Origin: Gordonia iterans
GTDB lineage: Bacteria > Actinomycetota > Actinomycetes > Mycobacteriales > Mycobacteriaceae
Direction: 5' to 3'
DNA: 64,000 nt
Assembly: GCF_002993285.1 (NCBI RefSeq)
Contig: NZ_CP027433.1
Coordinates: 2,108,001-2,172,000 of the forward strand
Below, in pieces: positions 36,862 through 45,773 of this stretch. The stretch's first letter is position 1. Every line of letters begins with the position of its first letter. Position numbers and translations under genes: made by a program. The notes beneath the pieces were generated by a model that saw nothing but the letters and a program-made list of their open reading frames with translations, was not told the origin of the DNA and did not search any database.

Positions 36862-37293
36862 TCAGTCGTCGGCAGGCTCCAGGTCGAGGCTGATCGAGTT
36901 GATGCAGTACCGCAGGTCGGTGGGGGTGTCGTAGCCTTCGCCGGCGAAGACGTGTCCCAGGTGGCTGTGGCAGTTGGCGCACAGCACCTCGGTCCGCGTC
37001 ATGCCCAGCGAGTCGTCGCGCCGTTCGATCACCGCGTCACCCGCCAGAGGCGTGAAGAACGAGGGCCAGCCACAGTGCGAGTCGAACTTGGTGTCTGAGC
37101 GGAAGAGCTCGGCGCCGCACGCACGGCAGCGGTACACGCCGGTGGTCTTGGTGTCGGTGTACTCGCCGACGAACGGCGCCTCGGTGCCCGCCCGGCGCAG
37201 CACGCGGAACTCCTGGGGGGTGAGTCTGGCCCGCCACTCGTCGTCGGTCAGGGCCGCCGGGTCGGCGGGGTATTCGCGCGATGATTCGGTCAT
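36862..37293 (-). CDS. msrB: Peptide-methionine (R)-S-oxide reductase MsrB
   Basis: The 143-residue enzyme repairs methionine R-sulfoxide. Two zinc-binding CxxC pairs (CRACG and CANCHSH), the substrate loop SHCGWPSFF, the HLGHVF motif and the catalytic Cys in [10 protein letters not shown] are all present. It is cytosolic, with no signal peptide. Position next to hemQ matches the mycobacterial order (Rv2674). It is divergent from the thioesterase gene with 68 bases between. Confidence 0.95.
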   Translation of the reverse strand: MTESSREYPADPAALTDDEWRARLTPQEFRVLRRAGTEAPFVGEYTDTKTTGVYRCRACGAELFRSDTKFDSHCGWPSFFTPLAGDAVIERRDDSLGMTRTEVLCANCHSHLGHVFAGEGYDTPTDLRYCINSISLDLEPADD

Positions 37294-37349
37294 GGCATCC
37301 ACGGTAGCCCGCGCATGAGTCGGGTGTCGGAGTCCGAACCGCGCCGCGT

Positions 37350-37355
37350 TAGATT
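37350..37355 (+). promoter_or_regulatory. -10 box (TAGATT) for the leaderless thioesterase gene
   Basis: TAGATT ends exactly 6 bases before the GTG at 37362, giving a transcript that would begin at the start codon. Confidence 0.45.
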
Positions 37356-37361
37356 GGTCGG

Positions 37362-38153
37362 GTGGACCAGCAGAAGCCGAGTTACTTCACCCGGATCGAT
37401 ACCGGCTCGTTCCTCCCGACCGAACTGGCAGGCGGCACCTGGCACGACGACGACCTGCATCTCGCCCCGGTTGCGGGCCTGGTGATCGACTACCTGGAAC
37501 GGTGGCGGCTGGCGCACGCTCCGGAGCTGGCGTTCAGCCGGTTCAGCCTGGAGGTGCTCGGTCAGATCGCGCGCGAGCGGATCGACTTGAGCATCGAGGT
37601 GGTCCGGCCCGGCCGCACCATCGAACTGGTCGAGGCCGTCGCGCAGATCGGGGGCCGCACCACGATCCGGGCACGCGGGTGGCTCCTGCAGTCCTCCGAC
37701 ACCGCCGACGTCCACGAGCACGAGTTCGCGCCGCTGCCCAGTCCCGCGGAGCTCACCGAGGAGTCCTGGCTCAAGCGCTGGCGTGGCAAGGCGATCGACA
37801 GCGTGACGGCGGTGCAGTCCGGCGACACCCGGCGCGGTCGTGCGCGGGCGTGGGTCACCGCCGACGCCGACCTGGTGGCGGGCGAAGAGTCCACGGTGCT
37901 GGGCGAGTTCGCCAAGTTCTTCGACTACGCCAACGGCGTCTCGTTGCGCCGCGATCCGGACGAGTGGATGTACCCGAACGTCGATCTCACCGCGCATCTG
38001 TTCCGGCAGCCGACCGGCAGGCGGCTCGGGCTCGACACCCGCGTCGCGTTCGGGCCCGGTGGCATCGGCCTCACCACCAGCGTCCTCCACGACGAGGACG
38101 GCCCCGTCGGCACGCTGGCGCAGTCCCTGACGCTGCGGCGCCTCGACGGCTGA
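37362..38153 (+). CDS. Acyl-CoA thioesterase-like double-hotdog protein
   Basis: The 263-residue protein looks like a TesB/4HBT-3-type thioesterase. The first hotdog is around [25 protein letters not shown] and [32 protein letters not shown]. The second ends [30 protein letters not shown]. This places it with proteins that hydrolyse acyl-CoA or act on related thioesters. The substrate cannot be told. It replaces what would be other genes in the mycobacterial order and faces aftC tail to tail. Confidence 0.7.
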   Translation: MDQQKPSYFTRIDTGSFLPTELAGGTWHDDDLHLAPVAGLVIDYLERWRLAHAPELAFSRFSLEVLGQIARERIDLSIEVVRPGRTIELVEAVAQIGGRTTIRARGWLLQSSDTADVHEHEFAPLPSPAELTEESWLKRWRGKAIDSVTAVQSGDTRRGRARAWVTADADLVAGEESTVLGEFAKFFDYANGVSLRRDPDEWMYPNVDLTAHLFRQPTGRRLGLDTRVAFGPGGIGLTTSVLHDEDGPVGTLAQSLTLRRLDG

Positions 38154-38187
38154 CCCGGCCTGCTCCGCCGGACGACGGGACCGGAGG

Positions 38188-39420
38188 TCAGGCGGCCGCG
38201 GCCTGCTCCGCCTTCGGCGCGTCGTCCAGCCCGGCCTTGCGGATGTCGAGCCAGCGGAACAGGAGCACGCAGAAGGTCGCGATCATCAGCAGCGACCAGC
38301 CCAGCGGCACCTTGTTGTACTCCAGGTACCGGCCGAAGGGCTCCCACTCGCGTGAGGCGAAGACGTCGAACGTCATGCAGCCGTACACGCCGAGCCAGGC
38401 CGGCCAGTTGCGCATCACCGACCCGGTGAGGAACACCGACATCACCAGCGGGAACAGCAGCATGGAGTAGTACCCCTGACCCAGCGAACTGATCAGGAAC
38501 GTGGTGCCGAGCAGCACTCCCGACGAGGTGGTCAGCCACAGCAGTTCGTCGGTGTCGGCGTAGTAGCGGTACAGGAACCACAGGGAGAAGATCGCCATCG
38601 CGACGAAGGCGATCCGCAGCACCAGGGTCAGCCAGTCCGCGACGCCGAAGTAGAGGGCGTTGCCGGTGACCGAGCTGTTGTAGTAGTCGCGCGCCTCGAA
38701 CAGATACGGCAGGGTCCGGTCGAGGAAGCTCCGCGAGTCGACGATCAGCGGCCAGGCGAGAACGTTGAGCAGCAGCGGCACGCCGATCGCGGTGACGAAG
38801 ACCTTCCAGCGCAGTTGCAGCAGCGGCAGCAGCATCAGCGGCGCCAGCACGGGCTTGACCGCGATGGTCAGGCCGATGAAGACGCCCGCCCACCAGTCGC
38901 CGCCCCGGACCGTCGAGTCGCTGCGCAGCAGCATCAGGAAGGCGATCATGCCGAGCAGCACGAAACCGTTGAAGTTGGTGAAGATCAGCGTGTTCGAGAC
39001 GGTCTCGGTGCTGAAGAAGAACAGCAGCACGGCCGGGAACACCCAACTGTCGGCGCGGTAGCCGAACATCCGCACCAGGAGGTACGCGCTCAGAACCAGG
39101 GCCACTACGCTCGCGGCGATGAACAGCCAGCGCGCGTGGTCGGGCTGCAGAACGGCCAGCGGCGACATCATCAAGGTCCCCGACGGCGGGTAGAGATAGT
39201 GCGGATCGACCGTCGTGTAGTTCTCCGCGTACACCGGGCGCCGGTTGAGAAAGTTCAGCGAGGCGTTGTAGACGGTGGTGAAGTCGTCGGTCCGGGCGCC
39301 GTTGACCGCCATGATCACCGAACGCTGGAGGATCATCATGATGCTGATCGGCCAGAGGATCATCGTCAGGATGCGCGGGGTGTCCACGCGCGGATACAGG
39401 TACCGGTCGAGAGCGCTCAC
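38188..39420 (-). CDS. aftC: Arabinofuranosyltransferase AftC (GT-C fold, GT87)
   Basis: The 410-residue polytopic protein has about ten membrane helices and a GT-C-type acidic loop after the first helix (NGARTDDFTTVYNASLNFLNRRPVY, DD pair). AftC adds alpha-1,3 arabinofuranose branches to arabinan of arabinogalactan and lipoarabinomannan, using decaprenylphosphoryl arabinose outside the membrane. YLYPPSGTLMMSPLAVL is typical of the family. Length is close to Rv2673 (433), and position after msrB agrees. It marks a mycolate-type wall. Confidence 0.88.
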   Translation of the reverse strand: MSALDRYLYPRVDTPRILTMILWPISIMMILQRSVIMAVNGARTDDFTTVYNASLNFLNRRPVYAENYTTVDPHYLYPPSGTLMMSPLAVLQPDHARWLFIAASVVALVLSAYLLVRMFGYRADSWVFPAVLLFFFSTETVSNTLIFTNFNGFVLLGMIAFLMLLRSDSTVRGGDWWAGVFIGLTIAVKPVLAPLMLLPLLQLRWKVFVTAIGVPLLLNVLAWPLIVDSRSFLDRTLPYLFEARDYYNSSVTGNALYFGVADWLTLVLRIAFVAMAIFSLWFLYRYYADTDELLWLTTSSGVLLGTTFLISSLGQGYYSMLLFPLVMSVFLTGSVMRNWPAWLGVYGCMTFDVFASREWEPFGRYLEYNKVPLGWSLLMIATFCVLLFRWLDIRKAGLDDAPKAEQAAAA

Positions 39421-39451
39421 CTGAGCGAAACTACTACATCGCCGGACGAGC

Positions 39452-41008
39452 TCAGGCGGGGCACGCGCGCTCCGCGGGGCTGCCGAGCTTCCGGTCGCCG
39501 AGATACTCGACCACCAGGGCGGCTGCGCAGTCGCTGCGGCTGAGCACCGAATAGCCGAGGCCGTCCCAACTGACCGTGGTCTGCTCGGCGCCCGCGGTGA
39601 TCAGCAGCGGGATGATGCCTTCGGCCGACTTGAGTCCGTTGATCGGATCGTTCTGGCCCAGCAGGACCAGCGGTGGGACGGGGAACGACGACGGGGCGGC
39701 GGCGGTCTCCGCGACGCCCCAGCCGTCGCAGCGTGCCAGGCTCAACGCCGCGGTGTTGGCCGTCATCGGCGCATCGGCCGCCCATTTGCGCGCCAAGTCG
39801 GGAACCTCGCTGATTCCGGGCCGCCCGACCATGTTGTTGCAGTGCGCCACCTGTTGGCCGTCGGAGTTCCGCAGCGGCGACGATTCGCGCAGCATGCGGG
39901 TAAGCGGGGCGGAGTTGCCCTCGTCTGCTTCGGTGATCGCGGTGGAGAGTCGCTTGAGGCCGTCCGGGTCGGTGTCGCCGAGGGCGAGGGTAGTGGTGAT
40001 CGCGGTCAGGATGGACGTGTCGGAGAGTCCGGGAAGAGAACCGGAGGCGCCGGCGCCGACCACCCGGTCGAGGGTCGCAGCACCGTCCGGGCCGAGGGAG
40101 CAGCCCAGGTTCGCACAGCGATCGGCGAAGGCCGCCAGCGAGTTCTGCACGCCCGCGGCGCGCGCCGCCGCAGCCTGGGGTGCCTGCACGTTGAAGCCCG
40201 TCGGCGAGTCCAGGATCAATCGCCCCACCCGATCGGGGTGTGCGCCGAGATAGGCCAGCGCCACCGACGACCCGGAACCGACGCCGACCAGGCCGATCCG
40301 GTCGACCTCCCAGCGGCTGCGCAGCTGCTCGAGGTCGGCGGCTGCGTCGCGGCTGGCGAAGTTGAGCTGATGCGGACTCAGCGTGTCATTGCAGATGTCG
40401 GCGCCCTGCCGCGCGGCGGTCGCCAGGACCGTGGTGCGGGCGGCGACGTCCCGGGTGCCGGATGCCGCGTCGTCGGCGAACACGGCGCGCTGGGCCCGCG
40501 TCAGGCAGTCGACGGTGCCGGATTCGCCGAGACCGCGGCTGTCGACCAGGACGAGGGGGTGCTTCTCGAGCAGGGGCTTGGCCGCGTCGCCGCCCAGGTT
40601 CAGGGCCAGGCGCGACGTGGGCAGGTCATTGCCGGTGGTCAGGACCAAAGGCGCCGCGTCGGCGGGCGTGGAGTCCAGCTTGACGCGCACTACGGCGATC
40701 GAGATCGTCGCGCCGTCGGGGGCGGCCGGGTCGACGGGGGAGTCGTAGCTCGCGCACTCCAGCTCCACGCCGTCCGGCGCGGGTGCACCGTAGGTCCGGG
40801 CCAGCTGATCGCCGCACGACCGGTAGTCCAGGTCGCGCTGCGGCGCCGACAGCCCGGGCAGGGTGTCGTCGGGCTGATCGCCGCCTCCGGAGTCGTCGCC
40901 GCGGACGATGTCCGGGCCGGCGACCGGTCCGGCGGTGCAGCCGGTGGCCAACAGCAGCGCGGTCGCCAGCACCGTGAGCAAGCGGAATCGCGGAGGGCGC
41001 AGGGGCAT
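39452..41008 (-). CDS. Secreted lipoprotein of the TAP-like alpha/beta-hydrolase family, active site degenerate
   Basis: The 518-residue protein (Rv2672-type) begins with a lipoprotein signal, RFRLLTVLATALLLATGC. The alpha/beta-hydrolase fold shows LVLVDSRGLGESG, the elbow region GLVGVGSGSSVALAYLGAHPDRVGRLILDSP, and a C-terminal TAP-like domain with VLLGQNDPINGLKSAEG. The elbow reads GVGSGS where active members have GVSYG. The usual GH of the catalytic His reads GLGYS, so Ser and His appear lost while the Asp remains. It may bind peptides or lipids rather than cut them. Confidence 0.8.
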   Translation of the reverse strand: MPLRPPRFRLLTVLATALLLATGCTAGPVAGPDIVRGDDSGGGDQPDDTLPGLSAPQRDLDYRSCGDQLARTYGAPAPDGVELECASYDSPVDPAAPDGATISIAVVRVKLDSTPADAAPLVLTTGNDLPTSRLALNLGGDAAKPLLEKHPLVLVDSRGLGESGTVDCLTRAQRAVFADDAASGTRDVAARTTVLATAARQGADICNDTLSPHQLNFASRDAAADLEQLRSRWEVDRIGLVGVGSGSSVALAYLGAHPDRVGRLILDSPTGFNVQAPQAAAARAAGVQNSLAAFADRCANLGCSLGPDGAATLDRVVGAGASGSLPGLSDTSILTAITTTLALGDTDPDGLKRLSTAITEADEGNSAPLTRMLRESSPLRNSDGQQVAHCNNMVGRPGISEVPDLARKWAADAPMTANTAALSLARCDGWGVAETAAAPSSFPVPPLVLLGQNDPINGLKSAEGIIPLLITAGAEQTTVSWDGLGYSVLSRSDCAAALVVEYLGDRKLGSPAERACPA

Positions 41009-41018
41009 GGTCGCGAGC

Positions 41019-41789
41019 CTACCGAGAGTCGCCGGCAGGTCCCGAGGGAAGGTCCCAGAGGAAGTAGAGGTAGCCTTCGTCGTCGCCGATCAGCTGAGTC
41101 AGCCGGGCCGGAGCCAGACCGTCTCGCGGTGCGGCGCCGTGGGCGATGCGCGGCCCCTCGCCGGACGCGACGTGGGGGCTGACCGTCAGCGCCAGCTGGT
41201 CGAGGACGCCGGCGGCGATCAGATCGCCGTGCAGACGCGGCCCTCCTTCGCAGATCACCCGGTGCAGTTCCCGCTCGCCGAGCGCGGCGCGCAGGGCGGC
41301 GGGCTCGACGGTCTCGGCACCGCAGTCGATCAGGGTGGCGCCGCCGGCGATCAGCCGCTCGCGCCGGTCGCGGGGCGCCGCGGTGCACGTGGCGATCAGC
41401 GTTCCGGCATCGAACGCGAGTGTGTAGTCGTCGGGTATGCGCAGGGAGCGGGAAGCGAGCACGAGGGTGGGTCGGCTCCCGTCGGCCCGGGCGGACGGGA
41501 TGCCGTAGTCCTCGGTCAGAGCGGTGCTGGCACCGACGAGCACCGCGTCGGACAGTTCCCGGAGGATGCCGAACAGCATTCGGTCGCCCTCCGAGCCCAG
41601 CGCGCCGGACCGGCCCTCGGCGGTGGCGGCCCCGTCGATCGAGGCGACGAAGTTGGCCCGGATGAACGGGCCGCCGTCGCTGCGCGCGGCCGGGTAGGCG
41701 TAGTGCTCCCGCAGCCACGACTCGACGTCCTCGGGTTCCGGTGCTGCGGATCCGTTTGTGACCTGTGTCGCTTTCTGCAGAAGGAACAT
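41019..41789 (-). CDS. RibD C-terminal-like pyrimidine/dihydrofolate reductase
   Basis: This 256-residue stand-alone RibD_C domain corresponds to Rv2671, a protein able to act as a dihydrofolate reductase in M. tuberculosis. The N-terminal strand FIRANFVASIDGAATAEGRSGALGSEGD and the NADPH site VICEGGPRLHGDLIAAGVLDQLALTVSPHVASG are typical. It lacks the deaminase half of riboflavin RibD, so a role in folate reduction or an unassigned reductase step is likely. The start is the ATG at 41789, 35 bases from divergent zapE. Confidence 0.85.
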   Translation of the reverse strand: MFLLQKATQVTNGSAAPEPEDVESWLREHYAYPAARSDGGPFIRANFVASIDGAATAEGRSGALGSEGDRMLFGILRELSDAVLVGASTALTEDYGIPSARADGSRPTLVLASRSLRIPDDYTLAFDAGTLIATCTAAPRDRRERLIAGGATLIDCGAETVEPAALRAALGERELHRVICEGGPRLHGDLIAAGVLDQLALTVSPHVASGEGPRIAHGAAPRDGLAPARLTQLIGDDEGYLYFLWDLPSGPAGDSR

Positions 41790-41812
41790 GCTTCCAGTGG
41801 TACCCGACTCGA

Positions 41813-41818
41813 TAGGCT
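41813..41818 (+). promoter_or_regulatory. -10 box (TAGGCT) for leaderless zapE
   Basis: TAGGCT is followed after exactly 6 bases by the zapE ATG at 41825. Confidence 0.4.
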
Positions 41819-41824
41819 CCTCGC

Positions 41825-42841
41825 ATGGTGGCACGACTCTCCGACAAGAATCCTGTGATCGATGCGGACACGCTGATCGGGGAGCTGGTTCCACCGTCGA
41901 TGTTCGACGAGGTCAGTTTCGACTCGTACATTCCGGATCCGAACGAGCCCAGTCAGGCTGCGGCGGTCGCGGCCGCGCGCAACTTCGTGGAGCGCGCGTC
42001 CAAGGTGCGTGGCGGCAAGCGGGGGTTCTTCCGCAAGTCCGCGCCGCCGCAGGGGATCGGCCTCTACCTCGACGGCGGCTTCGGCGTCGGCAAGACCCAC
42101 CTGCTCGCGTCGGTGTACCACTCGATGCCCGGTCCCAAGGCGTTCGCGACCTTCGGCGAGGTGACCAACATGGTCGGCGCGCTCGGCTATGCCGACACTC
42201 TGGCCCGACTCTCGGACCACAGTGTGCTGTGCATCGACGAGTTCGAGCTGGACGATCCGGGCGACACCATGGTGGTTTCGCGGCTGCTCACCGAGCTCAG
42301 CGCCCGCGGCGTCTCCATCGTGGCGACGTCGAACACGCTGCCGGGTCAGCTCGGTGAGGGTCGCTTCGCCGCGCAGGATTTCCTGCGCGAGATCCAGAAG
42401 CTGTCGTCGATCTTCGAGACCCTGCGCGTCGACGGTCCCGACTACCGCCACCGCGACTTGCCCCCGGCGCCCGAGCCGGCGTCGAACGCCGACCTGGTGG
42501 CGCAGGCCGAGGCCACGCCGGGTGCGACGCTGGACAGTTTCGACGACCTCACGGCGCACCTGGCCAAGCTGCATCCTTCCAAGTACAAGGCGCTGGTCGA
42601 CGGTGTGAGCCTGGTCTGCATCAGCGATGTGCGCCCGGCACCGGACCAGGCGGTGGCGCTGCGCCTCGTCGCCCTCGCCGATCGCCTGTACGACGCGGAC
42701 ATCCCCGTCGTCGTCTCCGGCGCCAAGCTCGACGAGCTGTTCACGCCGGAGATGGTGGCCGGCGGCTACCGCAAGAAGTACCTGCGCGCCACGTCGCGCC
42801 TGCTGGCGCTGTCGCGGTTCGCCGAGACCGCTGCGTCCTGA
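41825..42841 (+). CDS. zapE: AFG1/ZapE-family ATPase
   Basis: The 338-residue AAA-type ATPase has Walker A YLDGGFGVGKTHLLASVYH, Walker B VLCIDEFELDDPGDTMVVSRLL and a sensor-1 SNTLP. In E. coli ZapE acts at the division ring; in mitochondria AFG1 helps membrane protein turnover. The counterpart is Rv2670c. A typical AFG1 C-terminal segment (LFTPEMVAGGYRKKYLRATSRL) is present. It is a single gene. Confidence 0.9.
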   Translation: MVARLSDKNPVIDADTLIGELVPPSMFDEVSFDSYIPDPNEPSQAAAVAAARNFVERASKVRGGKRGFFRKSAPPQGIGLYLDGGFGVGKTHLLASVYHSMPGPKAFATFGEVTNMVGALGYADTLARLSDHSVLCIDEFELDDPGDTMVVSRLLTELSARGVSIVATSNTLPGQLGEGRFAAQDFLREIQKLSSIFETLRVDGPDYRHRDLPPAPEPASNADLVAQAEATPGATLDSFDDLTAHLAKLHPSKYKALVDGVSLVCISDVRPAPDQAVALRLVALADRLYDADIPVVVSGAKLDELFTPEMVAGGYRKKYLRATSRLLALSRFAETAAS

Positions 42842-42909
42842 GTTCGCCCGCCTCCTCGTTCGCCCCGGGGCCGCTCGATCAGGCGACGACCGCCGCCGGT
42901 GATCCGAGA

Positions 42910-42988
42910 CGAGGGTGCCCGGCACCTCGGTCTCGGTCTGGCACCTTCGACTGAGGGTGCTCAGAACGAATCGAGGGTGCCCGGCACC
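42910..42988. repeat. Pair of 17-bp direct repeats
   Basis: CGAGGGTGCCCGGCACC occurs at 42910-42926 and again at 42972-42988, in the 224-base gap between zapE and the GNAT gene. Each copy contains the palindrome GGTGCCCGGCACC. Worn copies (CTGAGGGTGCTC, CGAGGTGCTC) lie between and after. It looks like a different dispersed element from the GGTTGAGCC type. Confidence 0.75.
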
Positions 42989-43065
42989 CCTGCTTCGAGG
43001 TGCTCGGGCGGATCGTCCCGCCGATACCGGACAGGTGGCCGCCGGCTGCCGCGGCGGCCGGTGCT

Positions 43066-43674
43066 TCAGAGATCGCGGACCAGCACGTAGTCGTGCTCGA
43101 CGGCGCCGTTCATGTCGAAGGTCTTGGTGCCCGCACGGGTGAAGCCCATCTTCGCGTAGTAGCGCAGAGCTCGGCGGTTCTCCTGGTTCACGCCGAGCCA
43201 GGCGCGGGTGGAGCCCTTCGCGCGGGCGACGTCGAGGGCGGCCGCCATGAGGCGGTGCGACGGGCGGTCGCTCCGTGTGGTGCCGTGGTGCTCCGGCAGC
43301 ACGTACATCTTGGAGATCTCTGTGATCCGTGCCGGGCCGGAGGTGCCCTCGAGGCCCAGTGCGGTCCGGACGTCGTCGTCGGACGGCGCGGAGTGGACCA
43401 GCAGCGTGTAGCCGATCACGCCGTCGTCGTGGTGCCGTGCGACGACCACGTCGTAGGCATCGTCGGCGATCCAGGCCGCGACGTTCGCCGGCGCGAGATG
43501 CATCGCGATGTGCGCCGCGACGTCGTCGGGCGTCGAGTGCGGTGGACATGCGAGCGGGAACGTCGCGGCGGCGACGACGGCGATCGCGGAGGCTTCCGAG
43601 GGATCGTCGGCGAGTTCGATCACGGTGTCGCCTACCGAGCGGGCCGCGGAATCGCGTGCGGTGTCGTCGAGCAT
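43066..43674 (-). CDS. GNAT-family N-acetyltransferase
   Basis: This 202-residue GNAT (Rv2669-type) has ITEISKMYVLPEHHGTTRSDRPSHRLMAAALDVARAKGSTRAWLGVNQENRRALRYYAKMGF spread over residues 115-180. It holds the acetyl-CoA loop and the usual end NxxAxxYYxKxGF. The substrate is unknown. It lies alone between zapE (convergent) and the GlxA-type regulator. Confidence 0.85.
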   Translation of the reverse strand: MLDDTARDSAARSVGDTVIELADDPSEASAIAVVAAATFPLACPPHSTPDDVAAHIAMHLAPANVAAWIADDAYDVVVARHHDDGVIGYTLLVHSAPSDDDVRTALGLEGTSGPARITEISKMYVLPEHHGTTRSDRPSHRLMAAALDVARAKGSTRAWLGVNQENRRALRYYAKMGFTRAGTKTFDMNGAVEHDYVLVRDL

Positions 43675-43720
43675 GATGCCGTTGTACCGTGTCGCCGGCT
43701 CCGGCTCAATCGCCCGTGCT

Positions 43721-44680
43721 CTACCGGGTGCCGAAGGCGCGCCGGTGGTCGGTCGGGGAGACGCCGAAGCGGTGCCGCAGGTGTTTGCGGAGCGCGCTCG
43801 CCGAACCGAATCCGGCGCGGTGGGCGACGTCGTCCACGGTGCGGTCGGTGCTCTCCAAGAGCAGCTTGGCGTACTCGGTGCGCTGGGCGAGGAGCCACGC
43901 GATGGGGCTGGTTCCGGTGGCCGTCCGGAAGCGGCGGGTGAAGGTCCGCCGCGACATGCGGGCGTGCCGTGCCAGGTCGTCGACGGTGAGCGGGTCGCCG
44001 AGGCGGTCGCGGGCCCATTCGAGGGTGGCGGCGAGGTCGTCGGCGTCGACGTCGGGGATCTGCTGGGCGATGTACTGCAGTTGACCGCCGTCGCGCCACG
44101 AGGGCACGACGCACCGGCGGGCGACGTCGTTGGCGACGGCGCTGCCGTGTTCGGTGCGGAGCATGTGCAGCATCATGTCGATCCCGCTGGTGGCGCCCGC
44201 CGAGGTCAGGAAGCGACCCTCGTCGACGTAGAGGGCGTCGGCGCGCACGTGTACCGCGGGGAAGGTGCGGGCGAACTGCTCGGCGGCGATCCAGTGGGTC
44301 GTCGCCGATCGGCCGTCGAGGTGCCCGGCGGCGGCGAGCACGTACGAGGCGAGGCACACCGAGGCGATCCTGGCGTGCGGAGGAGCCTCGTCGAGGACTG
44401 TCGCGAGGTCGGGCGGCGGTCCGTCGGGAGTGAGTTCTGCGTGGTGAGCCGAGGGTGCGACGACGACCACGTCCGCGGTCCGGACCACGGACGCGTCGTG
44501 CCGGGGCGCTACGTCGAATCCGCCGGCCGCGGTGACCGGCCGACCGTCGAGCGTGCAGATCTGGACGTCGTAGAGGGGTGCGCCGGCGGAGTCGTTCGCC
44601 GTCCCGAACACGCGGCCGGGCAGGCTCATCTCGAAGGGCATCACCCCGTGGTCGGCGAGGACGACGACGGATCCAGGCAT
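43721..44680 (-). CDS. GlxA-type transcriptional regulator (DJ-1/PfpI-like plus AraC HTH)
   Basis: The 319-residue protein has an N-terminal DJ-1/PfpI-like sensor (about 1-190) with a Cys at the nucleophile elbow position (IASVCLASYVLAAAG). A two-HTH AraC domain follows (LTVDDLARHARMSRRTFTRRFRTATGTSPIAWL and VDDVAHRAGFGSASALRKHLRHRFGVSP). Such regulators sense small metabolites and activate neighbouring genes. It is divergent from the oxidoreductase gene with 106 bases between, its probable target. Confidence 0.88.
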   Translation of the reverse strand: MPGSVVVLADHGVMPFEMSLPGRVFGTANDSAGAPLYDVQICTLDGRPVTAAGGFDVAPRHDASVVRTADVVVVAPSAHHAELTPDGPPPDLATVLDEAPPHARIASVCLASYVLAAAGHLDGRSATTHWIAAEQFARTFPAVHVRADALYVDEGRFLTSAGATSGIDMMLHMLRTEHGSAVANDVARRCVVPSWRDGGQLQYIAQQIPDVDADDLAATLEWARDRLGDPLTVDDLARHARMSRRTFTRRFRTATGTSPIAWLLAQRTEYAKLLLESTDRTVDDVAHRAGFGSASALRKHLRHRFGVSPTDHRRAFGTR

Positions 44681-44786
44681 GGCCCGATCTTCTCATATAT
44701 CGACCTCCGGGCCACTTTCGGCGGCGCAGGCGCTGGGGAGACGCTGTATTGGCCCCCTTGGCGAACCACAGATGAGGAGTGTCTCG

Positions 44787-45773
44787 ATGACTGTCACCAC
44801 CGCCCCCGCGACCACTATGAAGGCGATCGTGCAGACCCGGCTCGGCGATGCCGGAGTGCTCGAACTGCGCGAGGTAGAGCGGCCCGTGCCGGGGCCGTCG
44901 CACGTGCTGATCCGGGTGGTCTCCACCGGGCTGAATCCCACCGATTGGGGGCACCGGCGGATTCCGGGGTTCCTCGGTGATCCCGCGGGGGATCCGAGTC
45001 CCCGGGTGCTGGGGTGGGAGGTGGCCGGAGTGGTGGAACAAGTGGGTCTCGGCGTCGCCGTCCACCGACCCGGAGACCGGGTCTTCGGCATGCTGCCGTA
45101 TCCGTTCGGCGTCGGCTCGGCGGCTGAGTACGTGGTCGTGCCGGCACGGTCGGTGGTTCCGGTGCCCGACGACCTCGATCTCGACGTGGCCGGTGCGGTG
45201 CCGCTGACCGCGCTGACCGCGTGGCAGGCACTCGTCGACACGGCGGGCGTCGCACCGGGCCGGAGGGTGCTGATTCACGCCGCAGCCGGGGGCGTGGGGC
45301 ACTTCGCGGTGCAGATCGCCGCATCGCTGGGTGCGTACGTCATCGGAACGGCGAGTCCCGCCAATCACGATCTGGTGCGCCGGTTGGGCGCCGACGAGGT
45401 CCTCGACTACTCCGTGGACGGGTTCCTCGACGGGCTCGAGCCGGTCGACGTCGTGCTCGACGCGGTCGGCGGCGCGGTCACGGTGCAGTCGCTGGCGGTG
45501 ACGCGCCCGGGTGGCACGATCGTCTCGCTCAACCTGCTCGACACTCCGATGCTCGGCGACGCGGCCGTCTCGGCGGGCGTCCGGCATGTGCCCATGCTCG
45601 TGGAGGCGGACCATGCCGGGATGACGGCCGTCGCCGGACTCGTCGCCTCCGGCGCGGTGACTCCGGTGATCGCAGGCCGGTACCGGCTCGGCGACATCGA
45701 GGCCGTTCGGGCCGCGCACCTCCGCGGCGAAGCCGGGCACGTCGCCGGAAAGCTGGTGCTTCAGGTGCCGTGA
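44787..45773 (+). CDS. NADP-dependent quinone/zeta-crystallin-like oxidoreductase
   Basis: This 328-residue member of the medium-chain reductase family lacks the structural-zinc Cys cluster. It has the GroES-like fold with GLNPTDWGHRRIPGF and GWEVAGVVEQVG, and the NADPH site GRRVLIHAAAGGVGHFAVQIAASLGAYVIGTAS. Members reduce quinones or enones. The ATG at 44787 follows GAGGAGT by 7 bases. It is probably controlled by the divergent GlxA-type regulator. Confidence 0.85.
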   Translation: MTVTTAPATTMKAIVQTRLGDAGVLELREVERPVPGPSHVLIRVVSTGLNPTDWGHRRIPGFLGDPAGDPSPRVLGWEVAGVVEQVGLGVAVHRPGDRVFGMLPYPFGVGSAAEYVVVPARSVVPVPDDLDLDVAGAVPLTALTAWQALVDTAGVAPGRRVLIHAAAGGVGHFAVQIAASLGAYVIGTASPANHDLVRRLGADEVLDYSVDGFLDGLEPVDVVLDAVGGAVTVQSLAVTRPGGTIVSLNLLDTPMLGDAAVSAGVRHVPMLVEADHAGMTAVAGLVASGAVTPVIAGRYRLGDIEAVRAAHLRGEAGHVAGKLVLQVP

